64,000 bases of DNA, taken from NCBI RefSeq assembly GCF_949628215.1, contig NC_134276.1:68426233-68490232 (forward strand), in the 5' to 3' direction. The notes beneath the pieces were generated by a model that did no database searches, was not told the DNA's origin, and worked only from the letters and a program-made list of their open reading frames with translations. The translations under genes were made by a program, and so were the position numbers. Below are positions 22,411 to 38,200 of the stretch, one piece after another. Position 1 is the stretch's first letter. Every line of letters starts with the position of its first letter. This DNA is from Phalacrocorax aristotelis (lineage: Eukaryota > Chordata > Aves > Suliformes > Phalacrocoracidae).

Positions 22411-23049
22411 TACATTTTCAGATATATTACAACCCAAAGTTACACTAGAAATTCATACAAAGCAGGATAAAATACTAAATGTTACATAAATACAGGAAAA
22501 GATAAAACAAACAGTAAGATATTCTGAAATCAAAACAACAACAACAAAATTTCTCATTCAACACATCTAGTTACGTTAAATCAAAATCTGGTTTTAATCA
22601 TTAAAACTGTGAATATCTCAAAAGATAATTTGATAAGATACCTGTCTGTTACTTATCAACCATAAAATAAATAAATGAATTTATAAAACTCTCTTAAGGG
22701 TTAAAAGTAACTAGGATTCCTACCTGTAAGGAAAGGTTGGTATTTCTGATCTGCTTACTCAAGGGACCCAGTTCTTTAGACTGAATGAGTCATTCAGAAC
22801 AGCAGCATTATTCCACTTTTTTAAAAAGTATTGAAGAAAGCCATTTAGCATATTACGCAATTTTTAATTTTCCTGTTTATGAATGAGGGAAATATCAATG
22901 AGATTCCACGTGATACAGAGCAACTAATACAGTACTGAGGTTCTGCTTAATATATTTATAGAAAACAGTAAAAAAAAAAATCCAAATTCCAAGTAACATA
23001 GGCATTTGGTATAAATCATACAGAACAATAATTAGATTGAAAGATAGTG

Positions 23050-23221
23050 CTAATGACTTGGGCTTAGGCTGGAGGTAAGAGAGTTACTCCTCAACAATCC
23101 CAAATTCAACAGAATTGAATTGAGGTTTATATGGAGGAAAGCATGATCTGGATTTGTAGTCCTATGTAGTTCTTGAATCATTTGGTGAAGAGTAAACAAT
23201 TCAAACATCTTCTTATTGCTT
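23050..23221 (-). CDS. CCDC138: CCDC138 exon 16 (stop)
   Basis: A 172-nt terminal coding exon after TTTTGCAG, encoding [20 protein letters not shown], then [17 protein letters not shown], ending in TAG (23052-23050). It matches the C-terminus of human CCDC138 (KKLFELFTIHLMIQE, from memory). Confidence 0.95.
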
Positions 23222-26200
23222 CTGCAAAAGATTTTACATAAAATAATTGTCATTTGAAAGTTGAGAGGTTTCCTCTAAACACTAAAGATTCTACAGAAAA
23301 TTATTTTTTTAATGAAGAAAAATGCATTATATTGGGAGCTTCATGTAATTCTTCTATGGTACACATAATATCTCTAAGCAGAAGGTTATTAATGCATGGT
23401 GAGAAAAATCGTGGCAAAAATCACCAAAAACTATGATTTCACTTTCACTTGAGTAAGTGGTATTGACATGTAGTATAATTAAGGCTCAAGGAAGGGGTAT
23501 AACAGGGTTTCACTAATGTGAAATATGGTTCCAGAACAATTAAAAAAAAAAATATTAGGATTTCTGAGCAAATTTTACTTTTAATATATTTCTAATGTAA
23601 GTTAAGATTTATATTAGATTATTTTACAAGAAAACATTTTTTTCCCTAGAGTTCAATTTTGTTCCAAATAAAGTCAAATGACAACCTGTTTTGCCAACAA
23701 CTTTAAGTCTAATGTAAAAAATGGCTCCGTTTAGATACCTGCTTTTATAAGTGAAACAATCTCATTAAGTAATGCACCAATGGAGCTCAGCAGCACATTA
23801 CTACTGACCTAATGAAGACCTTTGTTACAATAAACTAGTAACCAGTAAGCAACAGGAACATATTTTATAAAGATTAACATTCCCAAAAGGGCTTAAATAG
23901 CTCAAGACTTTAAATTCTGTTTTTGAAGGAAATGAAAACTGATGCAACTTGAATGCAAGTCACAGATGAAGCTAAATTTTTAAAGGAGATTATTACCAAG
24001 TACCTGAGTAAAATTAAAGGTCAAGGGGAAAGAAAAGAAGGGTTCTCTTCTAAGTATCCTTGTCATCTGCATACATACGGAATATTTCCTCCTTAGGCTA
24101 GGTTTTGGGGGTTTTTTGGTGTTGGGGTTTGGTTTTTTTGTTTGTTTGTTTGTATTCTGTAAATTGAACTGGATTTATAAGCAAATTGGGAGTCTTGCCT
24201 TACACATCTGACACAAACAGTTTAAATTTAACTGCTAACAGAGAAAGTCCAGCACTGTCTATGGTAAAGCAAAGAAACAGCAAAACAGAGATGAGTTTTT
24301 GAAAAAGGAGAAGGATAAAGGTCCCTGAGTTTCCTGTTCCAATAACAAGTAACAGAATAATGGTAGTAAAGGATTACTTTATTCTGGAGAGTTTTTGCAG
24401 TATAACACAGAGCTTTTCCAAAATCTGAGTATCTAGCTTAGAACTTCGAAGCAATACAGAGCAAGTACAGAAGAAGGATTCATTACTGCAGGCTTCCAGG
24501 AAAGGCTGTAAGGAACCTGTAAAAGAAAATAATTTAAAAAATGTATCACAGAGCTCTGTGCAAGAAAAAGTAAAACAGCTACTGATAGCTTTAGAGGGCT
24601 TTAAATGCCTCACATAGCGCAACTATTAGAACAATTACATAATTCAGTTTATGCTGGGCATGTGATGCAAAACTCAGGTAAAACTAGGAACTGAATAAAT
24701 GCAAGTTCCTAAGAGTTATGACATTACTGACTCTTGTATTAAAACAAGGCCTATTCTCTTGAGAAAAAGGAAAACAGGAAACAGAACAATTTAAACTCAA
24801 ATAAAAATTCTTATCTTGAACATGTTTATTCAATGCTTATTTATCGTGGTTCTTTCCGTTTGATCATGTGAGGGGAACATTAAGCTGTGGAAAAAGACTA
24901 ACAAGGAAATATTTTAAGCTGCTGCAAATCACATGGATAGGGATTGTATGTATGGAAGCTAACATGATGCCTGACAGCCTTTATTATCAAAATTCTGCCA
25001 CTGTACTCTGTTTCAAGACAGGCAAAATAATAATTGAGAGGTAAGAGGTGGATAAGAACACTTAAATACCAACAAAACTCCCTTAAAATAGAGGATGAAT
25101 TTTTAAGTTACGTGGTATAACATTTCCCTCTATCCTGTTCCCCAAAATACAATCACTTCAGAAGAAGGTTAAATCTGTTCTCTCATTATCTCATTCTTGG
25201 GTCTGATATTACAGATTAATTTACAGCAAAAACATAATGAAAATAAGTAACAATTGATTTTTTAAATGGTCTTTCATATAACATAGGGCATTTGCATTAG
25301 AAGAATACAGATGTGAGGAAAATATTTTACTTCTTACAAATGGTAAAATATTTAATGTGTTATACTTAATAAAAAACAGCAATATGCAAATTACAGCATA
25401 AACCAATAAAAACAGACATTAAAAAATTCTTTGCACATATCCTGAATGCTGTATTTTATAAATAGGACGTCAAGATGCTTTTATCAGTTCAAAGAGGACT
25501 GGATGTATCTTTTGGTCAAAATTTTCCCTCTCTTTGTCCAAGGACATACAACTTATTAAATATAACAAGTAGCATTGGAGTGAATTCAAGGTTTTAATTT
25601 ATTTCAGGAGGCTTACTGATACAAATCAGAAAAAACGCGACAGAAAACTGTTTGGAATAGAGCTTCAGAAAAAACCAACTTGGCAATTAAAGTCAGCTTG
25701 AGAGCCTAAACATCTACTTTTCTCAGAGCTGGGCATTTATACTGAATATTCAAGCAAGGACCCAGTTATTCCTAGACCTTACTGTTAGAAAGATCTTTCA
25801 AAACCTGTATTTTTTGCAAAGCAATGGCATGCCATTTGGCTACATCAACAAATGACCCAGTGTTGTGCGCCCCTCCCCCCACCTTTGATGCTGAGCACAT
25901 CTTACGTGTTACACTATACAGTGAAGGCAACAAGATTCATGCGCCTTTGCTGGTTTACACCATCAGATGAAGAGACTGAGAAACAGCAAATGCCTTTAGC
26001 ACAGACCAGAGAAGCTATGGCTCCATGTAATCTTTCCTCTCTTTTCAGTGGAGGTGCTTTTGGCAGAATTGTCTTAAAAGGCTGGATTTAACAGGCAGAA
26101 TCCACAAAATATGGGGTGGAGTGTGTGGATGGAAACTATACAGATGCACGATAACAGGCTCTAGTAGCAAGGGGCCAACCTTGCAGCAAAAAAACCCAAG

Positions 26201-29200
26201 ACAACAACTGATATACTATGAAATTTGGAAGAGGCAGGCAGACGTTTTGTGGTCTGCACAGCTGAAGTGTCCTCTGTTCTTTACCCAAAGCAATACAAAC
26301 TAATGATTATTCCAAGAGACATAAATTATCAAGGCGATAAATGGTTATAAATTAATTTATTTTCTGTTTACTTCCACGTTTCTTGCATTCTTTCTACCAT
26401 GTTGAATCCACCTATGGTTTTATGCATATTCTCCTCTCACTTTTAGTACTATTTCCAGTCACAACTTGCTGTCTCAAAATTGTAACAGTAATAAATATAA
26501 AACCAGAATGAAAGTAAAGTACAAATCTAAGCAGTAATCATTAAGAAATATACTAAAAAACATGATAAGTACATATATATTTTTATTCTCTGTCAGTAAA
26601 TATACTATTTCTCATTTCATTTTAGCTTACCGTCTTCAATTAAGGACGGAATGCTATAACTGATGTATTAAATACCACTGACAGCTTCTAAGACAAGAAA
26701 AACATCATGGATACTGGAATAGCGAACTACAACTGCATTTCTATTGACCTGCACATACCACAATACTTTAAAAGCAAATAAACTGAAAATTGGAAGTTAG
26801 AGGAGAATTCCTAAAAGTAACAAAGAAAAAGCCACAGCCTCCTTGAGATGAAAAATAAGGTTCATGCTGAAGAAATACATTTTATACATGTGCACAAATA
26901 CACATTTATATAAAATAGATATATATAAAAAAAAAACATTTACCACGTATGTTTGAATTGACCTGAAAATGCCTTTTTATCAAATATCACAAAGGACCAC
27001 TAGATTGCCGATTTCACACATACAAAATAAGGAAAAAAAAGTATTCTCCAAGGAAAATTTAACTTGGGAAATTATTGTAATGTATAACTCCATAGGCAGC
27101 AGAACTGAACAAATTTGCCAGGAATCCAATAAGAGAAGTCACTATTGGCTGCATTCTGCCCTTGGGTGTGTACAAACACAGTCCCAGGATACAATTACTC
27201 AGGGCATACCACTTCTAATCTTTCTTTTAATATTTCTCTACTTCTGCTGCAGAAGGTATTATTTTTCAGAAATTGTGACGTCAAAAACTTGGCCTATCTG
27301 TCAACTACAACAAGCAGAAAATCCTTAGATGGGTTCACAGTGTGTGCTAAATTTTGTGATACATGACTGACATACACTCAAGATTCAGCACTCTCTATTG
27401 AGCCAGTGTTCTCTATGACAGAGCTTTGAAGTTATTAAATACATACAGCAGTGTATTAAACCTGGAAAAATAATTAACACAGAATTCACTTCTAGTATGA
27501 TAGTATCATGCCCTAGTGAGTCTAACTTGTTAAAATCCATGAGAAGAGGCAACAAAACTCCAAAAAGAAGCAGTAAATAAGCAAAGCCCAGTGAACACAA
27601 TCCTACCATCTTAAGAGCACTTTGTATCAAAACATTTCTATCACTTAAGAGTGTTTGAAGTAAAAATTTCTATACAAATAGCAACAAGAGATAACTTTCT
27701 TTAAAGAAAGAAAAATTTAGGACTAAAAATTACGTTATCACTCAGGAACTACAACTTTATAGAAATTCACAGAATCACAGGTTGGAAGGGACTTCAGGGA
27801 TCATCTAGTCCAACCTTCCACAATTTGCTAGAGTTCCTACAAATGACTGCCTGTTCCCAAGAAACAGAAATGGTCTTATCAATCTGCAGGGTGCCACTGA
27901 TGAAGTCTGTTTTAACAATAAAAACTTGAACTGTATCTCTTACTTACCAAGGATGTTTATCAGAAAGGTAAGAAGAGAAAGTGTAAAGAAATGTGTGGGA
28001 ACAACTGACAATCAAGTAAACTGAGAAGAAAGGTTTTTCTTCTTTCTATTGCCTGTTAAAACAACAAATAGCTTTAGAAACCTCCCATTTAACATGACTT
28101 CTGACTCAGCTGAACTCTGATTCATGAGAGATCTGAAGGTAACAAGACTGCTGCAATGAAGAGGGCGGTCCTACAATTTATACCTCTAAATATCCTTAAA
28201 TAGCCATAAACTGCTTTACACTCCTTTTCTGCAGGGGTAAAAAATACCATATTCAGCTGACCTGGACATTCCTTTGCTGCCTTGCTCTACTGGTTCCTTA
28301 AAAATATTTAATTAAAAAAAATATATATATCTGTATGTACACACACATAAACACACATATATACACTATAAGAATGTACTTACCGGGAAGTTTACAAACC
28401 AACATAAAAGCTATTCATTACTTTTAAGACAGACGGGTTTTTACTATAAAACAGAAGACCCGAAGTTGAAATAATTTCTCAAGTTTCACAACGTTCAAGT
28501 ATGCAAAAGCAAACTGATAAAGGCACATGTTTAAACGGACTTTTTGTACACTGCTTATATATTCACTTCAGATAAGCTTTTGCAGAATATATTCTAAGTA
28601 ATCAGAAAATGTATGAAACAAGCATTTAAATTAAATGCATGTGTAGCTGATGAACCAAAGGAATATAAGCTTCACATTTTTAAGTATTTTGGTGGTTTAG
28701 ATCTGTACAGATTTTGTTTTTATTAACTATTTTAGAAAAACTAAATCAGAATCCATCCTGACAGGACCTTGGCACAACTTAAAATAATCTGCAAAAGCCT
28801 TCTCTGGTATCCTTAAAAATCGCAGCATGTTGTAGTTGCATTATCTTAACTCAGTTGGTAGACTGCAATGAACAATGTGCAATTTATCACTGTTGACAGC
28901 ATTAATCTGAAATTTACCCTCAAAGTAATCAGTCACTCACAGCATAAAATCTCACCAGCTACAGTTATCTGGAAAAATCTGTTTTATACCTAAAGCTATG
29001 CCATTGCAGAAAATGAAGACTGTCAGGAATGCCAACTTTAAGTTCATGTTTTAACAAATGAACAGTTACAGTTTTGCCTCATTTCTGATTGCATGAGGAT
29101 CTGCCAGGAGAATGGAGAACACGTGGCAGCGATGCAAGTGACACAGCACTGTCTACTAGCGTGGAGAAGTTAACTAACGCAAAAGTTAATTAACTCTGCA

Positions 29201-32200
29201 CCACAGCAGAACCACTTAAAGTGAAACAGTAACATCACTTACATGTTGCTAATAACCTATTGTCTATCATATAGTCACCTGTAAGATTTGAACCATTTGT
29301 TGAATTTAACTTTTTCTCCTGTAATCAATACTCAGGGCTGTTAAGTGCCAGTGGTTAAAGCACAGTGGAGATAGGGCAAGATTCCAGACAGCGTAAGGCA
29401 CCTCACATGCTGATGCCTACTTGGGTGATGCTGGTTTGAGAGGGCCCAAGTGGTAATTTCAGCTGGTCACCTAGTATGTTTTGACCTCAGTATGATCTGA
29501 ATTGTTTCCTAGGATGCACAAGACATTCATGTAGACGTGAGACTGAGCATACGGGAGGCCAATGTCATTCTCAAATGGCAACTGGAGGTTACAACCACAA
29601 AAAAACTTGTAGCAGAAAAGGTTAAAAAATTAGCAGGAATACTTATGTCACAAGAGATGCTTGGAATGTAAAGAAGCCTACAAGGAAAACAAAACAGATC
29701 ACAAAAGAAAGCTATGCCTCGGAGGTCAGAAACTATCTTCATAATAAAAAGGAGAGTATGGAAAGTCAAGTTAAGACAGACCTCGTTAAGAAAAAAATTT
29801 CTCCCAGCAATTTAAGTAAAAATAGAGCAAAAAAAGAGGTAGGGAGGTCATCTGTGGTCAGCACAAGAAAGATGGGATAGAAGCTAATGGTAGATTAGTC
29901 TTTTGGGTGCATGCTTTGGCTAATATGCTGGTTTTCAGGAGAGAGCTCTATCTTGACTAAGGGACAAAAAAAAGTCCCCCAAATTTGTAATTCCAGGAGT
30001 CCTTTAGTCAGAGACACCAGAACAGACTTCAGGATTCTGAAAGAAAGATGCCTCAATTTTAGGACAAGAGGAGTTAAACAATTTTTGCTAACAAGTCAGG
30101 AAACAGCACTTTGTGAAGAGAGAACAGCCAACGCAATATATATATATGTTGGACGTGGACAAAAAAAGAGGCAATCTGAACATATGTGCCCTTCAGTAAG
30201 ACTCTAAAGATATTTTCAGGAACTAAAGGAGACAAATAAAAATTGAAATAAACTGTACTATAAGTTTATCTGTAAGTATGTGTGTAGGAACTACAGGTAT
30301 GCTGTGTCAGGGTAGTCAGATACTTTTGTTTGGTGAATACTACTGCTACAGCAGTTATAACTCAGCTAGACTTCAATACCTTTGATAAAGCAACAGGTGA
30401 TATTATATTGGCAAAGATGGGGTTAGCAGGAGGACTTGAAGGTGTGTGGTGTAAGGAATTGGCTAAAAGCAAAGCAAAACATTTCGCCTTGAAAAGTGAA
30501 CTTTAGTTTTAAATACTAATTTTTGCAATTGTGTTTATTCAGTATATTAATTAATGACTGAAAACAGGAGTAGTCTAATGAAAATCCATGCTGGAACTGC
30601 CCATTTAGAAGACAATAGGTATAAATTACCTGAAAACCAGAATTATCTTGCTAGAATAGCAGAAGCATCAAGACAATACACTAAGAAACAACAAAAATTT
30701 TTCCTGGAAAATCACTGATTAGAAACGTCAGAGGATGAAAACTTTTGGTGTGCTACTTGAACTCAGTAGGTCTATAATCAGCCATCATGGTCTAACCATT
30801 AAAGACTGGTTCTAACAAGGCCTGAGAGACAGAGAAAAACACCATTTTATAGATAACCTAGATAGCATTATAAGTTGAAACTATGCGCTATTAGGGGTTT
30901 CTTTGTTCAATAAACTAGAAAAAGCCTAATGAACTACCAGAATCACTGAAGGAATCACAACTCTCTCTTACAGAGGACACCTAAAGGAGCTTAGTTCCAA
31001 CACTTTTTCTGTCAGAGCTCGCCTGCCTTGTTTCTCCTGACCCCATATCTCCACTCCTGTAATAAGCAGCTCAGAACTAAGCACAGTTATTTCAATCACA
31101 ATGACAAACTCAAATAAGGAGGCCTTTTCATAAATAAACCTAACCTGGCATGACCTGTAATTCTGTAATGTCAGATTGCAAATAAGCAGGTAAATAAAGT
31201 CTGAACTCTGCCAATGCATAGATGTTATTAAAACTGCACAAAATGTAATATCTGCTTCAAAAAAAATGCCCTTCTTTATGAAATTATTTCAGTTAATGAC
31301 ATTGCTCTAAATTCCCCTTGAAAATTACAGAGAAAAGCTGCCTAATAATTACCGTAGTTCTGCTAGTCAAATACAAAGTGTAAAATGTGTATTAAAGATA
31401 TTTTTTCCTAATTAAATAATACTTAAATTATTTTAAATTAAACCAGCTTACGGAAAGCTATTAAACTGTAAACTGCTCATAAAAAAATGCAAGTTTAGTA
31501 CATAAGAGCAAACACAGCCCTGCTTGAATAAGCTTTACTGTTCTAAAGATTTCATAAACCAAATTGACCTGAAAAGGGATGTATATATCCAAGTACTGAT
31601 ATAAACAACTCCTTTTTATATCAAATACTTTTAAAAAGTTAACACTCCACCACCTTCAAAAAGGCATGCTGCTTACAAAGTACAGTATTATCCTGAATGC
31701 ACAGTGAAGCTTTACTTACAGAGTGGCTACTTGGCTCTACATAAATTTATATTTAGTGGTCCCTTTTATTTCTTACTTTGGAGTGGATGAGACAGGGCTG
31801 CGAAATTCAGAATGGCTAAGCATCATACAACTGTTACTAGAACAAGAAAATAATGACAAGAACATTTTTTCTTATTAGAGAGAAGGCTACTATTCAGTAG
31901 AAATCAAATGGCATTATTCCATATTCTGCATTCATTTTTAAAACCTGTAAACATGTATTTCATAAAAATCCAAGTATTCAAATTAAGCTTGCAATTAATT
32001 AACAAAAACATGTGCAAACTTTTGGTGTACTTACTGGCTTTCAGCAAGTGTACAGGTTGATCCTAACATTATCATAGGCTGTATTTAACAGAGTTAGAGA
32101 TACTTATCTCTGGTTAAAATATTAAACTAAAACATCTACTAATCCAACATAATTATTCACTGTTTTCAGAAGAATGAATAAAAAAATTACAAAGGTAAGA

Positions 32201-35200
32201 CAGGATAATAGAGAAAGGATTTCCTTTTAAATGGTTTGTATTTCAATGTTTATCCCACATAAGCTGTAAATCATTCCTTTCGCTATAGCTTCAAACACAG
32301 CTCCTCAGGATAATTTCACATCTGCCTTTCACACAGGTGAGGGGGAATCCTACCTTAGTACGGTATTCACAGGCTTGACATTTTTAGCCTTTTGGTAGTG
32401 CAGAATAAGCTAATTTGAAAAGTTTCAATCCTGCAAACAGTTACCAGTAAAGATAATATGCTGAAAAATACAGTTAAATTTTAATCTGTTTAAGCATACA
32501 GGCATTTTTTACTCCATACCTTCACTGCCTGTAGTCTTTGAAGACTCAAAGTGCTAAGACTCAAGAAAGAAATAAAGAAGTGGGTTTGGGTTTCCTTGAC
32601 AGATTCTAACCATTGACTTTTTACAAGTACCTGTAGAACAGTGTGAATTGTGGAATACCTAGCGTTAGGTATGGAAGCATTCCAAGTCAAAGGAAGAGAG
32701 GGAGTGTGCATATAGGCAGTCCACATAAAAAGACTGTCTCCACAGTAAGAAGCTGTGATTATCTAGTCATAAACTGAATCTTTTTACCTCCACTGGCTTG
32801 ATTAACTTCCCTATGAGATGAGTAAATCTGGACACAAACTTGGTTATCCGTGACCATAATAAGGTTCAGTGAGTATGTAAACTCAGCTCACTTTTGCAGT
32901 TACTAAAACTCTTAAGTGATGTTAATATGGTTAAGAAATCATATGCAAGCCCTACCACAATGTGCCTTTACTTAGAGTAAGGCATGAGAGAGTCATTTAG
33001 AGATCTTTTCAAAATGCACTCATCTCAATTTGTGAATAAGCACACACTAATGCAAAATATTTCTTCTGTAAAACAGAACTAAGCTTGAAGACAAAGTAAA
33101 CGTAAGCTTTATTTAAAGCAAAGGCTAGTGCTTTGTAATGTCTAATGACCAGGTAAGTTTTGATTTCCTTGAATGAACATAGGATTGGGAAAGGGGAACC
33201 TACTATTCTTCATGACAGATGTCAAGTATCACTGCAGGAGGAATTTTAGATGTATGCTGTCTCTATGTAAAAGTGCAAATGGTGAAATTAAGACAAGCAG
33301 CTTGCTGCTAATAGCACATCTCAAATCAAGCATGAATCAGACTACAGTTCAACAATGGTATTTTTGATAGGTGACTATAAACTCACTACATCCCTTGGAA
33401 CCCTTTTAACTGAGTCACAGGTAAAAAAAACACAAGAAGCAAGAAGACAGGAACAACAGTATTCGACAAGATTGTATATGGCAAGTATTCAACTAACTAC
33501 AGGGTGATTTAATACTATTGGAGTGATGTTCTTCAACACCCACAGAATAAATTTTCTTGCTGAGGTTGTGCTACTTATTACTAGATTGTTTCCAGAAAAC
33601 GTTTCATGTCTGGCATCCAGGAATTCTCTTGAACAGTGTGTTGCAACTACTGTCCTAGACACCAGATCTGCTGAGAAAAGAAATCTCTACTCATAGGGAG
33701 AGAACTTTGAGGTATGAAGACACTCTGGAAGCCACTGGTGTCATACTATGTATGGGCACGTTGCATAGAAGGCGGCACAATACGCAGATTTTGGCTACCA
33801 GCTGCCTCACATTATATAGATTTTACTTCTTCCCACAGCTCTGTGGGAGTATTTTTATAGACAACCTGTTTTACTTAAGTTAGTCTTACCTTGACAGAAG
33901 CACATGGTGATTGTCAACACACATTCAGAGAATGACAGAGAAGTAGATCTTGCCAAACAAATCCTGGTTTACTGTACTTTCTCTTTTTTTTTTTTTTTAA
34001 TAACTAAACTTATTTTAAGTGATCCCTGTTTCTTTCATTTTTGCCAAATAGTAGCCACAAGATGCTGAACTAGTGCAAAGAAAGCCCTAGAAAGAATCAT
34101 GGCACCTCTAAAGTGCCAAAAAATGATACTGCAATTCTATTACCAAAAAATGCCTAGTTAAATGTTATCCTCAGCCTGCTAGCCAAAAAGGAGTATAGAA
34201 CATTTAACACATTATTTGGCTTTCTGGCCACAGTTTCCAGGAGGAACTGAAGAATTTCAACTTCATGCATTTTTTTCAGGTTTTGAAATGCCCTGAAGCC
34301 ATCCTCTGGACCATCTTATGATCCAGCAAGTCTTCTCAGACAAATAAATCACTCTAGAATTAATTATTCCTCCTCCTCTGCCTGCTGATCCTTCTCTTCC
34401 TTGTGAAAGAAAGATCTACCAGAAGCCAGCAACAATCAGAACAGTAGAAGATATTGTATATGAAGGCATATCCTGAGCTGGCCAGGACTGACGAGCATAT
34501 AATACTGATGTCATAGGTAGACAAAGGAAAAAAGTACCGAAGAATGTTATGTTTCAGTCCCATTGAAATGGTGGCATCAGGACACTCCTAGACTCCTGAA
34601 CAGAAACAGAGAGGGAGTACATGAAAGGTTGTGTGCCAGTAAGATGCACAGCAGTAAGACTTAATTTTAATTTGCCATTAAGGTCTTGTACATAGATACA
34701 ACACAGATTATACCAATGGTTCAGAGGTTGCATTTGACATTGTCTTTTCAGTAACTGAATGCCTTATCAGCACTGTCAATGTTGTACAAACTTGCAATGG
34801 AAACTTGGATCCTGGACCCATTGTACCAGATATACTATGAAGCCAAAAGCAATGATACTGATTAAAAATCTGAAAACATGCATACTAAAACCAAACCAGT
34901 CAATGGGCTTAAGCAGTACTGCAGACTCTCTTGTTATAATTTATATCAAAGCACAGAAATATTAATCTTAGACCAGCAGGTTCTTTCTTCATATGCAACT
35001 TAAGTGATTTCCCTTAATATATGAGGGAAATCTAGGTTTCATTTCTGGAACATGAGGAAAATAATTTCTTACAGGGAAGAGAACCTACATGAGGAGGACC
35101 TCTGACAGGCCGGGACCATACAGAACCATTAGCATTCATTGTTTACTATAACAAAAGGTACAGGCAGTTACAGGGAGGAGGAGTAGTTATTTCATATTTG

Positions 35201-38200
35201 ATTCAGATCTTTCAGTCCAGACAACTAAAATTTGAGTCTGTAAAAATACTTCACAAAAAAATCAAAACTTATAAAATTAAGTTATAGAAAATAATATCCG
35301 GGAAAAAATAAATATCTGGGCTTTTTTTCCAAATTTCTTTCTAATCACTTCAGCTCTAAAGGTAACATTTTAGAACAAAAATATTGGAATACTCCTATAG
35401 AGCCAGAAAATTATTGCAGCAAGTTGTAAGAATGCCTAGGATTGCATAATCTTACAGGAAAAAATAAAAGCCTAGACTTTGCCTCCTGTTGGTCAAATGC
35501 TGTCCTTTTGGGTAAAGTGATTCCATATTTTCACATATAGCAAGCTACCTATGACCTCACATTTAAGGCTGCACACCAATACAGCTTTAAAATTTAGCAT
35601 AAATTCCTGTTTTAATATAACACAGAGAGCCCTCTGAATAGCCACTGCTGCCTTCTAGTTTGCTTTTTAATGACTTTTTAATAGAAAACTTACAAAGGAA
35701 TGAAAATACTTTTTTCCATCAACAACACTACTCCTCATTGTTAACAATTTCTTGCAAAACACTATGTAATAGAAAAGAGCAGAACACGCCCATAACTTGT
35801 GTGTTGGCAGTTTATTCTACCAAAGCGTAAGGCACTGCATAAGGCGTAATATCCAGTTGCCAAGAAATAAATTCTCAGTTGAATGTCAATTCAATTAAAC
35901 ATTACTCCTCCTTCCCTGATTTCACATCTACCCATCATCTCTGAGAAGAAACAAAGCAAAACTTGAGTCTCTCACAACGTATCTCCATTATTCTTCAAAC
36001 TGCAGGCATCCAGTGTATCAGAACGATTACTGCTAGGTAACAGAAGATGCACTGTTACTGGCATTACCCAAAGTAATACCAGCCACTGGCCACCTTACTT
36101 AGGTTACTTTTGGGCATAAAACTCTCTCTTTCCCAAACATTTTACCAATCATAGTTATGACTATCAGGAAGAATAATGTAAGACTACACTAACTACACGG
36201 TCAGAAAGAGTCTGCAAGGAAGAATAAAACTTTGGTTAAATCTTTCTGACACTTATCTTGCTACAGAAGGCTTTTAACTCAATGCTGTTCTATCCCAAGT
36301 CACACATGCTTTCTGTTTTTACAGCTACAATGCATGGTAACAAAATATTCCCAGAATACCAATATACATTTCAAAAATAGCAGTAGCCCACTCCCCTTTT
36401 CTGTTCTAAAAGGCAGTGAGTGATTTTTATCTTTTTAAAAGAACAGTCATAAGGTTTATTCAACATGACACTGGAATGCCTCACTACGTTTTGTTCATCT
36501 AGTCGGCTATCAACTGATTCTTAGCGCGCACCTGGAAAAGCACTGTGACAAATGAGATTACTAACCCTTTTATAGAGCCACAGCACAGCAAAATTCAGCA
36601 AAATATAACTATCTCTTATCGAAATGCCATTTCCAATTATTAGAAAACGAAGAATGACTGGGGATGAGCCGTTCATTCAAAGTAGCAAAAGAATTTTGAT
36701 AAACCCTATTTTTTATCTCCACCTGCTGGTAAGTTTTCATGATACGGCTTTCCTGGCACAGCCTGACTTCAAAGAAAAATATCAGCAAGGTAAAACAGTG
36801 GAATAAACTGAAAAGCCAAACCAAAAATAGCAACAAAAAAAACCAGCCAGGGTGAAATATAAAGTATAGGTGCTGAAAGGGAGAAGAAAAGACAGGAGAA
36901 CTCAGAAAGAGACAGAAAAATCAGAAATACATTTTATGTCTTTAGTGAATTTACATGACACAAATGAATGCTAATACTAGATTAGATTATTTATACAGAA
37001 GAATCTTGCTATTTTTACATTGTATTTATGCTTACCTCACCTGTTTTTATACATATTTTTTTAATTACCCAAATTTACCGGATTCCATGGTCATCTGAAG
37101 TAATACATCAAGAGCACTGGAAAGCAGAACTCTGCTGGATACTTTGAAGTGACTTAATATGACAGGTACACATTGGTATTCCAAAAACAAGGCCTTCCCT
37201 TCATCTGTCTTCAAGTCTATGTGAAGGGAGTCAAAAGCTTGAGCCAGGTAATCCACTGAAAGATATCAGAATACAGGCAATAAAACTTCTGTAATCATGG
37301 TTCCATTAAGCAATATGTGAATAGCTATCCTGAGAGTTACTGTTGCAGATATATACTTAAAAGTTAAATGGATGAAAATATTAAAAAGACTAACTACAAC
37401 TCATATGTTGAAGAAAAATATCCTTACAAATATAAAGCCCTTCTAATATTTTGCTTAATAGGATAAAAATTACAAGCTTGCATTGTTTGAGACAATGTTG
37501 GTTTCAATGTCTAGGAAACCTCTATTAAAGGAGGGCTGATTTGTCTGAATAAGAGAAATTACTTTCATGACAGCAACTATTCCCATTCCTTTCTACAAAA
37601 AGCTGTAGCTTAAGTTTCAGCGCATACATTTTATATACTCATGCACTGTGGAGTGCACTAAATTATACGAAGAATGTAGATAAGTGAATCAATCTAATTT
37701 GCTTAATTTCCTGATGTCAAATCTTTCTCAGTATCTTGGAACAGTATTGATCATCTGGAGCACAGAAAATTAAGTATAAGGAAACAACTTATCCTGTAGC
37801 AAAAGTTTAACTACATTGCCATCTGCTGGACACTGACATTTTGAAGGAAATGGGATGTATTTTCAAACCAAATGTGCTACCTTGTCACCAGATCATCAAT
37901 GCCATGTGGCCAGAGTGATCAAAATTCATACACAGTGATATTCGACATATGCTTAACAACAGATCATGTTTTCCATGTTCTAGAAGCCAGCAGTAAAAAG
38001 CAGCCATGAGAAGGTAAATTGATTCATTCTAATCAACAGCATTCATCTGCTTAGGGTAAGTCAGTCTCTGCAATAACTACTTTTTGTACTGCAATTCTTT
38101 TTGAATCGTTTTTATCAAACATTTCTAAAATGTGAGTCTCAATTTAAGAGTAATTATCAAGCTGCACCAAAATATCTTGACTGAAATAGTTCCCTCCAAC

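Larger units (their letters stand above)
24517..37078 (-). other. CCDC138 intron 14 (12.6 kb)
   Basis: The largest intron. It holds a CR1 3'-end scrap at 27768-27850, a decayed LINE RT remnant at about 30350-30490, AT/AC-rich simple sequence near 28315-28370, and otherwise nothing I recognise. No exon-like frame fits the phase. Confidence 0.8.
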
